Part shown: one piece after another, positions 46,730 to 47,505 of the stretch
Position numbering within the stretch: the first letter of the stretch is position 1
Layout: each line of letters starts with the position of its first letter
Program-made: the position numbers and the translations under genes
Notes under the pieces: model-generated
Databases searched by the model: none
The model's input: only the letters and a program-made list of their open reading frames with translations
Told to the model about the DNA's origin: nothing
Origin: Glomus cerebriforme
Lineage: Eukaryota > Glomeromycota > Glomeromycetes > Glomerales > Glomeraceae
Length of the DNA stretch: 47,505 bases
NCBI GenBank assembly: GCA_003550305.1
Contig: QKYT01000245.1
Coordinates: 2,441-49,945 of the forward strand
Direction of reading: 5' to 3'

Positions 46730-47485
46730 CTATGCAAGGAATATGTCATCGACAGGTCTTTCTAAATAATATTCGTAAGAAGGTTGATAATTTATACCAA
46801 CGTCAGCATTTCCATAGTAAAAACCATCGAAAGATGATGTCTGTTGTATCGGTTGTGGAGACTCTAAGTATATTTGTTGTAACTGTTGCTGTTGTAATTG
46901 CATGTCTTGGGGACTCATGTCTGAGTAAAACGGTGTCACTACCATTTGGCATAATTGCGGAATTTGATCCTCACGGATACCAGAATATTCGTCGTAACAT
47001 TCATTATTTGTAAATAATGCTCCAAAATTGTCATCTTGTGAGGTAAGCGGGTTATATAAGGTAGGTTGACATAACCAATCTCCGTGTTCTTGTTCTTGTA
47101 TAGGTATTGAAGTTTCCTGTTGTTCTGGAATGAGAACAGGGATTGATTCACTTGTTTGTGAAGATTTTCTTCTTTTTTTAATAGGTCTAGGTTTTGCAAT
47201 TGTATTAGCATCGATAACAATGAAATCCTCATCATTAGTCCTTTTCTTGCGTCTTTCATAAGTGTAATTTGGGAACCTTATACGATGTCGTCTTTTAAGT
47301 TCTTCCGCAATTCGAGTATAACTCTGCTTCTCCTCTTTATTTGCCCCATTCCAGATATAAGATGCAGCAGAGGAAAGGAATTTTCCATCATCAGATATTT
47401 TTAGTTGTTTCGCAACATAAGCTAGCTGGCGTCGAAAGACAATGAAACTGTTCATTTCTCTTGGAGCTGTAGATTTTTGCGGCAT
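46730..47485 (-). CDS. MATA-type HMG-box protein, putative transcription factor (251 aa)
   Basis: Intact single-exon frame from ATG at 47485 to TAG at 46730. Residues about 8-76 form an HMG box: PREMNSFIVFRRQLAYVAKQ, the central ASYIWNGANKEEKQSYTRIA, then EELKRRHRIRFPNYTYERRK. This is the FPNY-ending form seen in fungal mating-type-like (MATA-HMG) domains. Basic clusters at 77-82 (ERRKKR) and 99-108 (PRPIKKRRKS) are probable nuclear localisation signals. Residues 112-135 are Pro/Gln/Glu-rich and 196-216 form a Gln-rich stretch, like activation domains. Known role of the family: sequence-specific DNA binding in the minor groove, in some fungi controlling mating or development. Arbuscular mycorrhizal fungi carry many MATA-HMG genes, so a direct mating role is not implied. 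The stop codon is followed on the mRNA strand by a long T-rich run. Only 20 bases of upstream DNA are in the window. Confidence 0.9.
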   Translation of the reverse strand: MPQKSTAPREMNSFIVFRRQLAYVAKQLKISDDGKFLSSAASYIWNGANKEEKQSYTRIAEELKRRHRIRFPNYTYERRKKRTNDEDFIVIDANTIAKPRPIKKRRKSSQTSESIPVLIPEQQETSIPIQEQEHGDWLCQPTLYNPLTSQDDNFGALFTNNECYDEYSGIREDQIPQLCQMVVTPFYSDMSPQDMQLQQQQLQQIYLESPQPIQQTSSFDGFYYGNADVGINYQPSYEYYLERPVDDIFLA

Positions 47486-47505
47486 TTCTAAATCATCAGC
47501 TGAGC

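Noticed and set aside
46597..47013. 138-codon plus-strand frame overlapping the HMG gene
   Set aside because: Runs through an A tract and antisense to a well-supported HMG-box gene; no motif.
46939..47259. 106-codon minus frame inside the HMG gene
   Set aside because: Alternative frame of the same strand, with no domain; the HMG frame explains the region.
1..47505. tRNA, rRNA, CRISPR array
   Set aside because: No tRNA-like cloverleaf with a proper T-arm, no rRNA segment and no spaced identical repeats were seen by eye; a covariance-model scan would be needed to exclude small RNAs.

Overview
The window looks like a piece of an arbuscular mycorrhizal fungus genome (Rhizophagus/Glomeromycotina type). 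The DNA is very AT-rich, genes are sparse and intronless, and most of the sequence is nested, decayed transposons. The intact genes are F-box/LRR-like proteins and a MATA-type HMG-box protein, both families known to be greatly expanded in these fungi. The species call is an inference from these features; no database search was run.

Layout. 1-7.1 kb: a broken hAT transposase on the minus strand, split by younger insertions. The clearest is a non-autonomous hAT element at 1837-2999 carrying a 71-bp tandem array. Others are a 629-bp hAT deletion derivative (5034-5662), a Tc1/mariner-like MITE (5719-5950) and a 165-bp tandem repeat. 7.4-17.5 kb: two copies of a LINE-like dispersed repeat, each interrupted by different inverted-repeat elements (8131-8732, 13287-14474, 15292-17412), plus a second mariner-type MITE (9575-9926) and a minisatellite (10.53-10.96 kb). 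17.4-19.5 kb: AT-rich DNA with two more inverted-repeat elements.

20.3-26.5 kb: the main genic block on the plus strand. Two paralogous F-box genes (20317-22038 and 24842-26536) flank an F-box pseudogene of another subfamily (22410-23460) and an inverted-repeat element with exon-like tandem units. Full-length products would be expected to be substrate receptors of SCF ubiquitin ligases.

26.5-46.7 kb: no intact gene that I can support. At 30.5-36.5 kb there are repeated, decayed coding modules on the minus strand from an unidentified gene family. The rest is AT-rich intergenic DNA with short hairpin repeats, two doubtful small ORFs and a long T/A tract. 46.73-47.49 kb: an intact HMG-box gene on the minus strand, whose start lies 20 bases from the window edge.

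The most informative result is structural. Target-site duplications, terminal inverted repeats and comparison of the two LINE-like copies give a consistent relative order of insertions. In one case, in-silico removal of an element plus one 8-bp duplication puts the two halves of the host transposase back in the same reading frame.
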